Shown piece by piece: positions 46,480 to 58,339 of a stretch of 64,000 nucleotides of DNA; within the stretch, counting starts at the first letter, position 1, and the number at the start of each line of letters is the position of its first letter. Source of the stretch: Coix lacryma-jobi var. lacryma-jobi (taxonomy: Eukaryota > Streptophyta > Magnoliopsida > Poales > Poaceae); NCBI GenBank assembly GCA_009763385.1, contig CM019823.1:28921668-28985667 (forward strand). Reading direction: 5' to 3'. The notes beneath the pieces are model-generated. The model ran no database searches. It worked only from the letters and a program-made list of their open reading frames with translations, and had not been told where the DNA came from. The position numbers and the translations under genes were made by a program.

Positions 46480-47450
46480 CAAGATGGCTCAAATCACATA
46501 CTAAGGAAGCCACCACATTTCAATGGCACATGCTATGACTATTGAAGAGAAAGATGAGTGCTCATATGAAATGAATGAATAGGAATATTTGGATGTGGTA
46601 GAGAATGACTTTGCGATGCTTGATCCCGCCAATCCCACTCAAGGAAAGAAGAGAACTTCAATTCAATGACATTGCAATCAACCTCTTGTATACAAAATTT
46701 GGTACAAAGATGTTTGAGAAATCAAGGATCTTCGAAGAGTAAGTGATATGTGGACAAGACAAGAGGAATTATATGAGGGCACTAAGGTCATTAGGAGTGT
46801 CGAGCTATTCATCCTCAAGGACAAGTTGGCAAGCTTCAAGATGCAGGATGATGAGAGCATACCGGAAATGTTTCAGCATTTGCAAGTGATTGTTAATGAC
46901 ATGAAGAGCTTGGGTGGGAAGGTGGAGGACAAGAACTTCTCTCATAAGTTCTTGAGATGCTTACCATCAATGTTTGACACTTTGATGGCAATTTTTGTGA
47001 GAGATGGATTGGATACTATGACCCCAAACCAAGTACTAGGTGATGTGGTCACACAAGGCACATAGCGTGTGGAACAGGATGAGGGCATCCAAGAGAAAGA
47101 CAAGAATAAGAGTATTTCTTTCATGGCCACCTCATCCAAGAGCAAGAGCAAGGCCAAGAAGAAGAAAGCAAAGACGAAGAATCTTGTGCAAGTGAGATGG
47201 ATGATGAAGAAAATGGCTCTCTTTGTGAAGAGATTTGGCAAGTTTATGAAGAAGGACTATGGTGAAAGAAAGATGAGATCACTCCAAGAACAAGGATGCA
47301 CCAAGAAGCTTTAGGTGCAAGAGGAAGGACTATCTCATTGCTAATTGTACCTATGCTAGTGATGATGAAGATGATCATAAGAAGGGCAAGAAGAAGGAAA
47401 AGAAAGAGAAAATATGGGGATCAAGAAGAAGAAGGGAGACTCATATGTTG
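46480..47450 (+). pseudogene. Gag relic of copia element C
   Basis: The first ~100 bp read PPHFNGTCYDY in one frame, a standard copia Gag opening. An open frame at 46748-47065 carries the UBN2-type core (LYEGTKVIRSVELFILKDKL, DDESIPEMF, KSLGGKVEDKNFSHKFLRCL and TMTPNQVLGDV). A Lys/Ser-rich stretch follows, then a damaged zinc knuckle with FRCKRKDYLIANC. Frameshifts and stops abound, and the element is truncated at about 47450 with no protease or RT. Confidence 0.85.
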
Positions 47451-49195
47451 TAACTTGTAGGATCAATTCACACTAAGATATGCAATCATAGAGGGGTGAA
47501 ATACAAAACACAAAAACCACAAACCTTTAAGCCTTATTTCTATTCTGGACAGACACGTGCCTCTAGTAAAATATCTTGACCAAAAACCACAGCTTTGATT
47601 GACCTCAAACTTTTACAGAGTAAAGTAGATGCAATTTGTGAACTAATCGAAGTTTCAGAACTCGAGATATAAATAAACATGATGGTGACCGAGATTTGAT
47701 AATCACGCACCAATTTCATGAATATTCAAAATCCTAAAATATCAATCAACCAAACTTCTTAGATCAATTACTTCATTCCCAGCATAGTTTAGATGGATAT
47801 AAACAAATCTATTCTGAGAATAATAAATCAATCTAAAACTACAAGCTAGACATACAAAATATAATGAGCAAAGTGTGAAGCAAAGGAACAAGATTACCAG
47901 TTCATCAATTATTAAACCTTGATCTTACTACTACTCCAAATGTTTACAAAATACATCACACAAGCATCCACAGAGGATTCTACACAAAATCCCTAAGTTC
48001 TAAGACAGTTTTCCCCGAGATGCACACAACTAACTCGGTCACAGTTGGCCATGCACATTAATGCTCCCAACTCGGTCCAAATCACTTTTGAACGTGCGTG
48101 CGCTACTTCAGGTAACAACGCACGGACACGTGGCGCAAGGAGAGCAGGACCAAGTAACGAGCCTAACGGACACGTGGTGTAAGGAGAGCAGGACCAAGTA
48201 ACAATTGTTGGCTAAGACTGTATAGACGTAGCGCACAAGGTGAAACAAAGGACGATGGAAAACTCACAGAACAAGCAAAAGTCGGGATTTTCATTGTTCC
48301 TAAATTTTTTCTCTGATTTTCCCAAAGGCACTAGTAGGAATTAAACTTTTTTATTTTTCACTATTTTTTATATTTATCTCTGAACAAGGATCACAAAGAT
48401 GTAACCACAAAATTGGCACCTGCAACTGAGGTGGGATGTGGGCTATAGAAAATCATCAAGTTCTCTGAAAAGCGTACAGAAACCTTGATAATTTTTTTTC
48501 CTTATTTCCCGATTTTTTTGGTACTATTGAGGAAACCAAACAGGGCGAAGCCGAGTCTGGATCGGCTTCAAATGGTGTCAAGAAACTCTATATAAAATTT
48601 TAGATTTTCTGACAAACGAGCGAAAAGTTATGCCTGTTTTACCGAAGGTATCTCAAGTTATGTTTTCCGAATGCATAACACGACAGCAGTAGTTAGGGCA
48701 ACACAACTGCGGCAGTTAGGGCAAAGCAACCCTAAACTCCAACACCGATCACAAGATCAACCGTCCTTGTGACTAACAGCAGTAGGTATGCGTCAGATGA
48801 TGTAGGAGGGCTGCGATGCATGCAAAAAGAGAGCGACAGGTAACCTATCTAGGGTATGCGCAGCAGCGAGAGTTACGCAAGGTGGCTAGCGGCAAGTCGA
48901 GTAATGTGGTGGCGTCGACTTGTTGTTTGGGAACGGTGGACGGGATAGCGGCGGAAACAAAGAAACAGCAATGAGCATGTTGAACTACGACGACGAACAC
49001 AACCTAAACTAGCAATACGACTCGACACGGACACAAACTCAACAAAGCGAATCTGAAACGAAATTGCAAAGGCACAAAGGGCAATGGGACAGCGGAAATT
49101 GAAATATTTTTTAGGCTTTGTGGACTCTAGGTAATGAACAAATATGAATCTAAGGGCAAACGAGATTATACCTCACGGGAACCTGAAATATCTGA
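47451..49195. other. Noncoding repeat-like DNA
   Basis: No frame with recognisable content. If the LTR-like block to the right is real, this would be the internal 5' part of a minus-strand non-autonomous element, because TGGTATCAG-type PBS sequence (minus strand) sits at about 49193-49202. Short direct repeats GGACACGTGG...GGAGAGCAGGACCAAGTAAC occur at 48122-48162 and 48169-48201. Confidence 0.4.
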
Positions 49196-49203
49196 TACCA
49201 ATT

Positions 49204-50130
49204 GATGAAGGCTGGCCCGATCTTCCGTGATGTAACTAGTAATTCGATTGGTGGAGATCTCGATGTTGGCGATCCGGCTTCAAATGAGACACGATTCTAA
49301 CCCTGCAAACCGTTACACACACCACTGCTCTGTTGGTTATCAACCAAGCACAACTTGATTGACCTCGCCAAGAAGGCTTTTCCTGCAAGCGAATCGAAGA
49401 GCACAAGCAAGAAGGTAAAGCATGCAATCTGAAATTGCAAATATGAATGAAGCGAATGTCAATAGAGGGTTCAAGACCTCGGTTCCAAAAGGCTAATCAA
49501 CACAGTGGAGGAGATCAAGAACGGAGGCCCTGGATCACTGTAAAAGGATTCGACACCACAGTTACAATGAATGATTCAGTTTCTCGATGAAAAACTAAAC
49601 TCTAAACAAACCCAACCCCTAATGGGCTCTTACCAGTTACCTCATGAAGGCTGGCCCGATCTTCCGTGAGGTAACTGGTAAATTCGATTGGTGGAGATCT
49701 CGACATTGGCGATCCGGCTTCAAATCAGACACGATTCAAACCCTGCAACCGTTACACCACACCTGCTTGTTGGTTATCAACCAAGCACAACTTGATTGAC
49801 CTTGCCAAGAAGGCTTTCCTGCAAGCGAATCCAAGAGCACAAGCAAGAAGGTAAAACATGCAATCTAAAATTGCAAATATGAATGAAGCGAATATCAATA
49901 CATGATTCAAGAACTCGGTTTCAAAGGACTAATTGACACAGTGCAGGAGATCAAGAACGGGGCGCTGGATCACTGTAAAAGGATTCGACACCACAGTTAC
50001 AATGAACGATTCAGTTTCTCGATGCAAAACTAAACTCTAAACAAAACTCAAACCCTAATGACAGCGGCAGTGGCTAATTATAGTGTTTAGGTCGTCGCCC
50101 CTGCTGGACGCGCCCCCTAATGGGCTCTAA
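49204..50130 (-). repeat. LTR-like block with a ~440-bp tandem duplication
   Basis: GATACCAAT|TGAAGG-like sequence (ATACCAATTGATGAAGGCTGG) at 49195-49213 resembles a copia PBS and LTR edge on the minus strand. The unit beginning TGAAGGCTGGCCCGATCTTCC at 49204 is repeated at 49645 and both copies run to CCCTAATGGGCTCT, with ~60 bp missing from the first. At the junction ACCAGTTACCTCA (49632-49644) and TGAGGTAACTGGT form a 13-bp inverted repeat. Confidence 0.65.
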
Positions 50131-50670
50131 GACGATACACGACCCATCGGACCAAAAGACGTGTCGTAGCACTCTAGCAGATTCTGGACGCTGACTTTGT
50201 TTCGACGATTCCCGTTGACCCCAATTGAATTTTGACGTGAAACCAAAGTCATTGTTTAGCTTATCAATTATCTTTCCAAGCATATCCGGTTCGTCGAAAA
50301 CGGAGTCCGTATGCATCCGGGGCGTTGATTTCCCGGGACTGCTCCTGAATTCTGAGATGGACTCGGACTTGAGTTGGACTGGCCCTCCACCGTGGAAAAC
50401 TCGAGTTGGATGTCCTCGCTGGTACTCCTTGTCTCCTCGGCTTGTACATGACGGTGTGATGTCCTCGTTACTAGGACGACACAACTGAATAACTTTGAGG
50501 ATCTAAACGGCGATTTGCAAGTTTAGAAACTGGGATGACACAATAGAATAATTTTAGGGATCAGGATGACACAAACAATAAGTTTATGGTTAAATGATCG
50601 ATTTGCAAGTTTTAGAGACTGATGACACAACGATATAAGTTTAGAGACTAGTGATGTATTTTACTCTTTT
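50131..50670. other. Intergenic DNA with short degenerate repeats
   Basis: From 50470 the phrase GATGACACAA...ATAA.TTTAGGGATC recurs four times at irregular spacing. No gene is supported. Confidence 0.4.
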
Positions 50671-50965
50671 GGGTGTCACATCAGATGTCACGTGGTATTT
50701 GGATATCAATAAATAAACAAATTTAAAATTCCATTAGAAAACCGTTAAATGAATTTAGCAAGACTAATTAATCAATCATTAACACATATTTACTATGGGA
50801 CAACATTGTCAAATCATAAACTAATTAGACTTAAAAAAATCATCTCGCAAAGTTATCGCAATGTATATAGTTAGTTATTTTGTAGTCTATATTTAATAAT
50901 CTACGCATGTGTCTAAATATTTAATACGATATAAAAGTTTTTTTTGAAACTAAACACCCCCTTAT
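50671..50965. mobile_element. hAT-like MITE, 3' side of the YJU2-like gene
   Basis: GGGTGTCACATCAGATGTCACGTGG and the body (AATAAATAAAC, CTAATTAATCAATCATTAACACATATTTACT, TTAGTTATTTTGTAG) are typical of a widespread grass hAT-derived MITE. The right end is AAACTAAACACCCCC. Its last ~57 bp are duplicated in tandem (50916-50973 and 50974-51029), the copy lying next to the gene. Confidence 0.65.
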
Positions 50966-51031
50966 CACCATCAAATATTTAATACGATATAAAGTTTTTT
51001 TGAAACTAAACACCCCCTATCACCATCATCA

Positions 51032-51961
51032 TCAGGTCTCCTCCTCTTGGTCGCTGTCGTAGCTGCAGCAGAGCACCTGAAGAGCGCCACCGTTCGCCTT
51101 CGTGTCCCCGGCAGGTGCTTCCGACTTGTCGGCGTGACCGCCGTCTGTGACTTGCCCTCTGCAGGTACCGTCGGCACGCATCTCCTCTTGGAAACAATAA
51201 CCACGGGAGCTGGCCGCCGCTCTCCTCCTTATTCTTATGCGCTTGGTGGTCCGGCATGGTAGTTTTGCGCAGAGACACCGTGAAGACATCCCCTCCTCCC
51301 GGTCATCGTCCTCCACAATCCGCTTGACGTATCCAGCAGAGTTGCGGAAACGGATGGATCTGACGAGCGCCTCGTCCGCGTCCTGCTCCAGTTCTTGCAC
51401 TGCCTCGGCCTGGCTGCGGCGGCACACGCAGGGCCTCGAGGGCCTGCTCCGGCGCGACCCGGGCGCGCCTGGCATTGAGCGAGCGCGCCTCCTCCAGCGC
51501 GACGTCCGCGTCCATCTCGCGCCGGCCGTCGCGCGCACGGCGCTCCGACGCCGCCATGGCGTCCCCGCCGCCGTCCCGCCCCCGCCCCTCCTCCTCCTCC
51601 TCCTCCTCGCGCGCCGCGGCGGCGTCCACCGGGAGGCTCCCCCGCGAGGCGCTCGCGCCGACTCGAGCGCGTAGCCCGAGTTCCTGGGGTCCGTCTTGAA
51701 CGCGATCTCGGCGGAGCAGCGCGAGCACTTGATGTAGAAACGGAAGACCCGGATCGCGCCTAGTACCTCTCGCCGGGGCGTCCTCCATGCGGGCGTTGAA
51801 CTTGGTGCCCACGCCGAGGTGCTCCCCGCAGCGCCGCAGCGGACGGTCATCGGGAGCATCATGCGCACCTTGGTCTGCTCGTTCCTGGCCGCCGCCGCCG
51901 CGGGACCTTGGACGGGTCGAAGTCGTGCGGTAGTACTTGTTAGCACCTTGCGCTCGCCCAT
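51032..51961 (-). CDS. YJU2/CWC16 (CCDC94-type) splicing factor, frameshifted as sequenced
   Basis: The start is MGERKVL at 51961. The zinc-binding N-terminal domain is recognisable from VRMMLPMTVRCG with a Cys pair, VFRFYIKCSRCSAEIAFKTD with the second CxxC, and NSGYALES. The central helix region (REMDADVALEEARSLNARRA) and QELEQDADEALVRSIRF follow, matching the family. The reading needs several frame changes: near 51930-51900, around 51780-51840, near 51660, and back near 51430. All are in GC-rich runs. YJU2 acts with the NineTeen complex at the first catalytic step of splicing. No intron is visible. It may be an intact gene with sequencing indels or an intronless pseudogene. Confidence 0.82.
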   Translation of the reverse strand: MGERKVLTSTTARLRPVQGPAAAAARNEQTKVRMMLPMTVRCGAAGSTSAWAPSSTPAWRTPRREVLGAIRVFRFYIKCSRCSAEIAFKTDPRNSGYALESARAPRGGASRWTPPRRARRRRRRRGGGGTAAGTPWRRRSAVRATAGARWTRTSRWRRRARSMPGAPGSRRSRPSRPCVCRRSQAEAVQELEQDADEALVRSIRFRNSAGYVKRIVEDDDREEGMSSRCLCAKLPCRTTKRIRIRRRAAASSRGYCFQEEMRADGTCRGQVTDGGHADKSEAPAGDTKANGGALQVLCCSYDSDQEEET

Positions 51962-52105
51962 CTTGCCGCGCCGGCGAGGAAGCTAGCCGGAGGACAAGAT
52001 GGATCGCGCGATCCGCGAGGCGGCGGTGGATAGCCGGCCGGCGCTAATTGTCGAACTTGAAGGGTATGGATCGAGATTGATGCACGTTCCGAGTCGGCTT
52101 CTTAA

Positions 52106-52564
52106 AGCCGTGTTCGTTTCCAAAAACAAAAAATTAAACTGTTTCGGTACTAATTTGATCTATTAAAATAAACTAATTCTAAAACTAATTATACCGCTAT
52201 ATGCTAATTAACAAGACAAATCTATTAAGGTAAATTAATCTATCATTAGTAAAAATGTTACTGTAGCATAATATTATTAAATCATGAACTAATTTAAGTT
52301 TACTAAAACTAATTATACCGCTATATGCTGAAACAATTAACAAGACAATCTATTAAGGTAAATTAATCTATCATTAGTAAAAAGTTTTACTGTAGCATAA
52401 TATTATTAAATCATGAACTAATTTAAGTTTAATAGATTCGTTTTTATGAATTAGTCTTCGACTGATTAATTAGTTTTTTAATTACCTACTCTTTTAATAG
52501 ACTAAATTAGAACCGTAAATTCCGACGTTACAGAGCTAAAAAATTACTGAGAACGAACACGCCC
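52106..52564. mobile_element. MITE with internal tandem duplication, TSD TAA
   Basis: Ends AGCCGTGTTCGTTTC and the inverse GAACGAACACGCCC are inverted repeats, flanked by TAA. Inside, a ~130-bp unit (AAAACTAATTATACCGCTATATGCT...GAACTAATTTAAGTTTA) is present twice, at about 52178-52306 and 52307-52435, almost identical. It lies ~145 bp upstream of the YJU2-like start. Confidence 0.8.
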
Positions 52565-52653
52565 TAAGCGCGTCGTAGTTGGTTCGAAACAGTGTGTGCG
52601 TGGTTAAAACTCGTCCCTATTGTACCTACGGTGATTTCATTCGGAAAATCTCC

Positions 52654-52877
52654 GGGCATGTTTAGTTTCAAAAAATATAAGATTTTTCATTACATCGAAA
52701 TTTTAGATCATGCATAAAATTTAATATAGGTAAAGAAATAACTAATTGTACAGTTTGTTTATAAATGTCGAGACAAATTTTTGGGTCTAGTTAGTCCATA
52801 TTTGGGATAAAGGTGTCAAATAATAACGAAAATGCTACATGAACTTTACGCCAAAATTTCTATGAACTAAACATGTA
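52654..52877. mobile_element. MITE of the GGGCTTGTTTAG family
   Basis: GGGCATGTTTAGTTTC and AACTAAACATGT-type ends enclose the same body as the MITE at 34801 (AATAACTAATTGTAC, GTCGAGACAAATTTTTGGGTCTAGTTAGTCC). Confidence 0.65.
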
Positions 52878-52888
52878 GAGGAAAAATA

Positions 52889-53135
52889 CTCTCTTGATCC
52901 ATAAAACATATAATTCCAGCATAATGTTACTTTTAGTTTCCTAATTAACTAATTATAATAAAAGGTATAAATATTTATGATACCAATAAATATTATTAAA
53001 TTAATTATAATAAAGTTATAATATTTATGGCACCAAATAAAAGTATAAATATTTTATAATAAATTTGTTTGGAGTCATAAATACTATACTGTTTGCTAGA
53101 AACTTGATTATATATAAAGTACTCTTTCTGGCACA
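52889..53135. mobile_element. Stowaway-like MITE, degraded
   Basis: CTCTTGATCCATAAAACATATAATTCCAGC and the far inverse TATATAAAGTACTC-like end are weak Stowaway termini. The body repeats ATAAATATTTATGATACCAATAAATATTATTAAATTAATTATAATAAAG-type sequence (in short near-copies) seen in other grass Stowaways. Confidence 0.45.
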
Positions 53136-54790
53136 TAACATATAATTTTATGTTTTCCTGAACAGAGGAGGCACTAGGTGAATGCTCATATGTTTGTCAT
53201 GGACAACAACCATATAAATGAGTGAACTATTCAGTTGATGCCATAATAAAAAAAACACCTTTCTGGATTATCCCCTCCCACATAGGGTGCATGTAGATGT
53301 GATGTTGATGATCTAAACTGGAACATGAATGCAGTGTACAAATTAATATCCTCTCCATAACATAAAAACAATTTAGGACTTATTGGTTATTTCAGATTGA
53401 GGCTCCAGATAATTTTAGGTTGGAATGGTTCATTAATTGTATAGAGTTTGATAAAGTGAAAGAGTTCATGGCCCTAGTCTGGGATAACCGAACATGCCTT
53501 TAAAGAAAATTAAAGCCAGGATGAATTTGTTTATTTTGGTCATTAGTTCAACAACATATGATATCTCGATGTGTGCTTTGAACTTGGAACAAAAGAATTT
53601 TCAGATCAAATTCATGAGAAATTCTCTCATCTATCTTTCATTTAACCTACAGACATGCATATATCAAAGTTTAACAAAGCCAATGATGCAAACTTAAGAC
53701 AAATTCATAGAAAATATAGATAAGGTAATATCAATAGGGTAGGCATTTTACATCATAAAATTCTAATCAACATTGTTTCAAACCTAAATATTTTTTTAGC
53801 TCAAAAGTCTGAAGCAGACTCCAATCTTATCTTAAGTCTAAAACACTTTAAAGACTTTTTATTAGTGTAGGAAAAATAATATTTTTTACAAGACATTCAA
53901 GATATAAGGATAACATTTTGGTGCAACATCATATAAGAATCATTTTCATAAGAAAAAAAGTATAATCTTAACATCCATCCAAAACATTTGGAACAAAATC
54001 TTTCCTGGCTAGTTACAGTAAGCACAAAATATGATGATGATGATGATTATGATATACTAATATAAGGTTAAGCAAAAGAGAACCATTCTTATTAATCCCT
54101 CTGAAACCTGTGTAGAGAAACTCTTCAATTAGTAAACCCCTATCCTAGGCAAATTTGTGTAAAACTTCCCAAGCTTACTGCAGTCTGCATGGAGAGAACA
54201 AATAAGGACGATATGTTTGAATGACATATATGTCACTGAATCCCTTGTACTTCTACATGCCCTACTTTTCTAAAATTTCATCTACAAGAAAACCATAAAA
54301 ATGATAAACTTGCTTGTGAGTTGTGAGATATCGACGTGTCTGTCTTGATGAAAAAGCTATAATTTTGACCACATGCAGAACATGAGTAAACATTTTGAGC
54401 TGTAATTTTGAGTTGAAATTCAGCATTGGAAATTTAATCTAATGCATTCTAATTTATGACAAGGGTAATCTGCTACAAAATGAAGAAAGGTGCGCCTATT
54501 TATGTATTGTCAGTGAACATACCCCCATGATGCTTTGCTGGTGGCACAACCGCACAAGTCCAACCCACTCATATGTTTTGCCATCAAAGTAACAGAATGT
54601 GTGCATTCATTCCCAAATACATGGATAAAAAAATAGCATCATTTACAGTCCAAAGCATTGAATTATTTTTAACATTAATTATACAGCAAGTGTGGGCAAG
54701 CAAAGCTGACTCTATATACTCAAACTATTTGCAGAAACAGTTATTCTATAGCTACATTAGTTAAACCATTTGCAAAACATTTGGGTATAA
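53136..54790. other. AT-rich intergenic DNA
   Basis: No coding frame with known motifs, RNA gene or repeat terminus was recognised in this stretch. Confidence 0.4.
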
Positions 54791-55237
54791 GACCACCCGC
54801 ACTCGTATACGCTATAGAGTCCGCTAAAAGCTTTTACAGTGAAAAAATGCTGCACTGGCGTACGTTACCGTGATCTGTATACGCGTCCGTCCGCCAAAAC
54901 AAGCGGTGGCAGCAAGATTTAGCGGAGAGCGCGTATGCGCGCGCAGGCGTCCACCCTTGCTGGCGTAGAGGGAGAGGAGAGAGAGAATGGTGTGGGTCCT
55001 ACCCAATTTCATTCCAAAAAATTCAAATTAATTCCGATTACACCATTAAATTCGTTGCAATTAATTCTTTAAAACTAGATCTCTCATAAATATATTTAAA
55101 TAATGTGACAGTGGGCCCACAATGGATAGATGATGATATAGAGGATGGATGGATGCGGAAGAATGAGTATAGAGAGAGAATCTTGATGACTAGGCAGTAT
55201 AGAGGATGAAAATAGAGGAACGTGAGTGCGGATAGTC
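54791..55237. mobile_element. Harbinger-like MITE, 447 bp, TSD TAA
   Basis: GACCACCCGCACTCG at the left and the inverse of CGTGAGTGCGGATAGTC at the right form the termini, flanked by TAA at 54788-54790 and 55238-55240. The interior has an alternating-purine stretch GCGCGTATGCGCGCGC at 54929-54945 and no coding capacity. Confidence 0.75.
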
Positions 55238-55323
55238 TAACTCGCTGCAAGTGACTTACTATTAAAGCAGTCATATTGCATACCTTATAAAGTTGACAGA
55301 AGAAGGCCCTTCCCACACTTCAG

Positions 55324-55530
55324 GCCTTGTTTAGATGCTGGATTTTTTCAACTTTGCTACTGTAACACTTTCGTTTGTATTTGACAAATATTATTCAATC
55401 ATGTGCTAACTAGGCTCAAAAGATTCATCTCGTGATTTACAACTAATTGTATAATTAGTTATTTTTTTACCAACATTTAATGTTCCATGCATGCGTCCAA
55501 ACATTGATGTGACGGAGAGAGAGAGTAAAA
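55324..55530. mobile_element. Truncated MITE of the GGGCTTGTTTAG family
   Basis: AGGCCTTGTTTAGATGCTGG starts a body like that of 34801-35040 (GGCTCAAAAGATTCATCTCG, ACAACTAATTGTATAATTAGTT). The right terminus is missing. Confidence 0.5.
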
Positions 55531-57330
55531 AAAGTTGGAAGTCAGAAGGAAGGCACCAGGTCTTTATAAAGAAGAGGCAAAGAACAGAGTTGTCAGAGTA
55601 ATGAGTAAATCTAGTACAAAGTTGCCTGATACATCGAGGGCAATGAATCATTAAATTTTTTCAGACTGCAGAAATGTACAACTTGTCAAAATATTACAGC
55701 CAATTTCTAACAAATATTTATATTTGAGCATCAAGAGAAACCTTTCTAGCTAATGCATTTTCAGTTTTCACGCTGCCATGATTCTCTTGCCTATTTCCTG
55801 CTGGCCACTGAAGTCTGGCGCTCAGGTACCACCGCCTAGCCATAGAATGGTGCCAAGGGGGCAGATACTGCATACTTGCGCCAAAGTCATCCATATGTTT
55901 GTTTGCGTTAGTAGCTTGGGAACTGATGACAGTAGGGATTTCAGATCGAGCAGCAGGACATGGAGAAGATGTGGTTCAGGGAGTTTTAACTCTGGTAGAG
56001 AACAGGCTTTCAGTTCTAGGCTTTAGTCTCAGCTATTTTTGGGCCTGGGACTATAGAAAAGATTAGTTCCGGTTGGAACCTCCTCAACCGGGTCTAGTGT
56101 CTCGTGCCCAACGGCCAGAGCCGCAACTTTTTCAGCAGGTAATCCGGGTTGGTGGCTTTGACTCAGATTATAAGTGGATCTTTAGTCCGAATTTGATCTA
56201 AAAACATGGACAATCTCGGGCTATATACCTCCCTTCTTCCTCTCCTAGCCCGAGCCATTTGTAGCTCTTTGTTCTTGCTCATCACTGGCTCTGTTGCTAC
56301 GCGTGTCTGACCATCTCAAAACTTCTTCGACTCCTCCATCCATTCTTCAGATCTAAAAGTTGTCAACTTCATCCTCTCATATTTCATCACTAACGTGTTT
56401 TATTTCGTGGTCTAGAAATAGGGAAAATAGTGGGTTTTTAGAATGGGAATGGATGGTGGATTTCTGTTGATTTGTACGTCATTTGAGCTCAAAATAAGTT
56501 GATAGTTTGCATATTTGGATGAAAAATCTTACAGTAGTTCATCAAACTAGTAGGCACCTTTCGTTGCTAGTATAGCTATATCATTGTTTATAAAGAAAGA
56601 AATTTAGGATTTTTATATAGCTCATTTTAACTTCTTGGCTTAGAAATGAGAAATTTATAGTAATTGATGAAAATGAGTATAGAAAGTAGATGACGACCAC
56701 TTCTAGTTCCTTGGGCTCGCATGGAGTCTGTAAGTGACTGACCTCCCTCTTATTGCGTTTTTTGGAGTTTTCCTTCAGCCAATTTCTTTCAGTGGGTACT
56801 AGAGCTTGTCATCATCAGCGAGTGGCTATTGTAGCCTTCAAAGCCTTGTTTAACGGGGATATTTGTAGGTATCTCTCTCGTTTATTGTCTCTTCAATGTG
56901 CTCTTTAAGCTTCGACAAGCAGTGGACAACGAAGAAAGAAGATAACCAATTTGATCTTTATTGTATTATATATTTTTAGAGGTCATTTATATCTTGTTAT
57001 CCATCTTTTGTACGGAGTACTTGCTTTTGTTTCTAATATATGAAGTGTGATGCACCTTTTGAGGGCGTCCTTTTATAAAAAAATGAATTATATCTAAAAT
57101 CTAAAAAATTGATGGCTCAAATTCGTTTAGAATAACTTCTAGCAAGTAAATAGAATATCATAGCATTGCTCTGTGTGTATTTCTAAGATATTCAGTTTTT
57201 TTTAGCGGAGTCCCATATTCGTCGACGCTGCCGTCAATGGCCAATATGCAAATATTCTTGCATATTTATGTAGTATATAATTTCATGAGTAAAAAGAGAT
57301 TCTCTGTGATGAAATCCACCCGCATTCCAT
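55531..57330. other. Intergenic DNA
   Basis: No supported gene. Bases 56060-56210 contain GGTTGGAACCTCCTCAACCGGG and GTGGATCTTTAGTCC, phrases seen in a grass DNA-transposon family, but no ends were found. 56940-57060 is AT-rich with polyadenylation-like signals and no matching coding region. Confidence 0.35.
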
Positions 57331-57334
57331 TATT

Positions 57335-57677
57335 TGATCACCAAACTTTAGTCACTAAACTTTAGTCACCTTTAGTGGCTAAAATACCAAACACTCTCAC
57401 TAAAAGAGACTAAACATGCACTTTAGTCCCTTTAGTGAGGGTGTTTAGCATTTTAGCCACTAAAAGTGACTAAAGTTTAGTGAGATGGAACCACTTGCTT
57501 TCACCCTACTAAACTTTAATCACTAAATTTTAGTGCCTAAAATACCAAACACCCCCACTAAAAAGGACTAAACAACAGTTTTAGTCCGTTTTAATTGAGC
57601 TGTTGGGCATTTTAGCCACTAAAAGTGACTAGAGTTTAGTGACTAAAGTTTAGTGGGGTGGAAACCAAACACCCCCT
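57335..57677. mobile_element. Foldback MITE, two related halves
   Basis: AAACTTTAGTCACTAAACTTTAG and its inverse CTAAAGTTTAGTG recur throughout. The sequence reads as two successive ~155-bp self-complementary units (57340-57495 and 57505-57677). The right end ACCAAACACCCCC|TTA suits a Tourist-type terminus; the left terminus is degraded. Confidence 0.6.
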
Positions 57678-57943
57678 TAGTCATCATTGACAACCTCCCA
57701 AATAACAGATTATAATATTAACCAGAGACGACCAAGAAAAACTATTCGCTGACCATTCTAACGCTCAGCAACCAGCAATTGTTTAGTGACAAGCCACAGG
57801 CCAAGCTTGGACTCCCACATAAAACTACATATTTTTTGGAAGTTAGCCGCTCACCTGGACATTCTTGACAGTGTTCAGACGCAGCAAAGTTCTGAAGCTA
57901 TCTGCATCTAATTCTTTATACGGTTATTCTAACATCTAACCGT

Positions 57944-58105
57944 CGTTTTGTTGGTTCTTTAATAAAGAAGCAAAAAAGAAATCGATATTTAATCGTGGTG
58001 ACTCTAGAATTCGCATCAGAAAGTCTGTTTTGTTGGTTCTTCAATTAAAAAGGCAAAAAGAAATCGACATTTTATCGTGGTGACCCTAGAATTCGCATCA
58101 GAGAA
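57944..58105. repeat. Tandem duplication, ~80-bp unit
   Basis: GTTTTGTTGGTTCTT...GAATTCGCATCAGA occurs at 57944-58021 and again at 58027-58102 with a few differences. No larger element is evident. Confidence 0.75.
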
Positions 58106-58339
58106 TCTTGTTGTAACTATATTTTTTTTTCTTAAAAAGAAGTGCTAGGTGGCATCTACACGCTTGGTGGAGCTGACTCACCTAGGGCCTAGGTATTTTT
58201 TCGAAGTGTTTTTATACAACGAAATGATTGGTCATTTAAATAAAGAGTTGCTGGTCATATAACCTAAATCAGAATAATTTAGAGCTCGTATAAAGGAAAA
58301 CCTTAAAATGTATTGTCATTACTTGATATAGATCTTGAG

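Noticed and set aside
47451..49195. A host gene in this 1.7-kb stretch
   Set aside because: No frame of useful length or known domain, and an adjoining PBS-like motif suggests a noncoding element interior.
55778..56026. 82-codon plus-strand frame
   Set aside because: No motif, start context or supporting neighbours.
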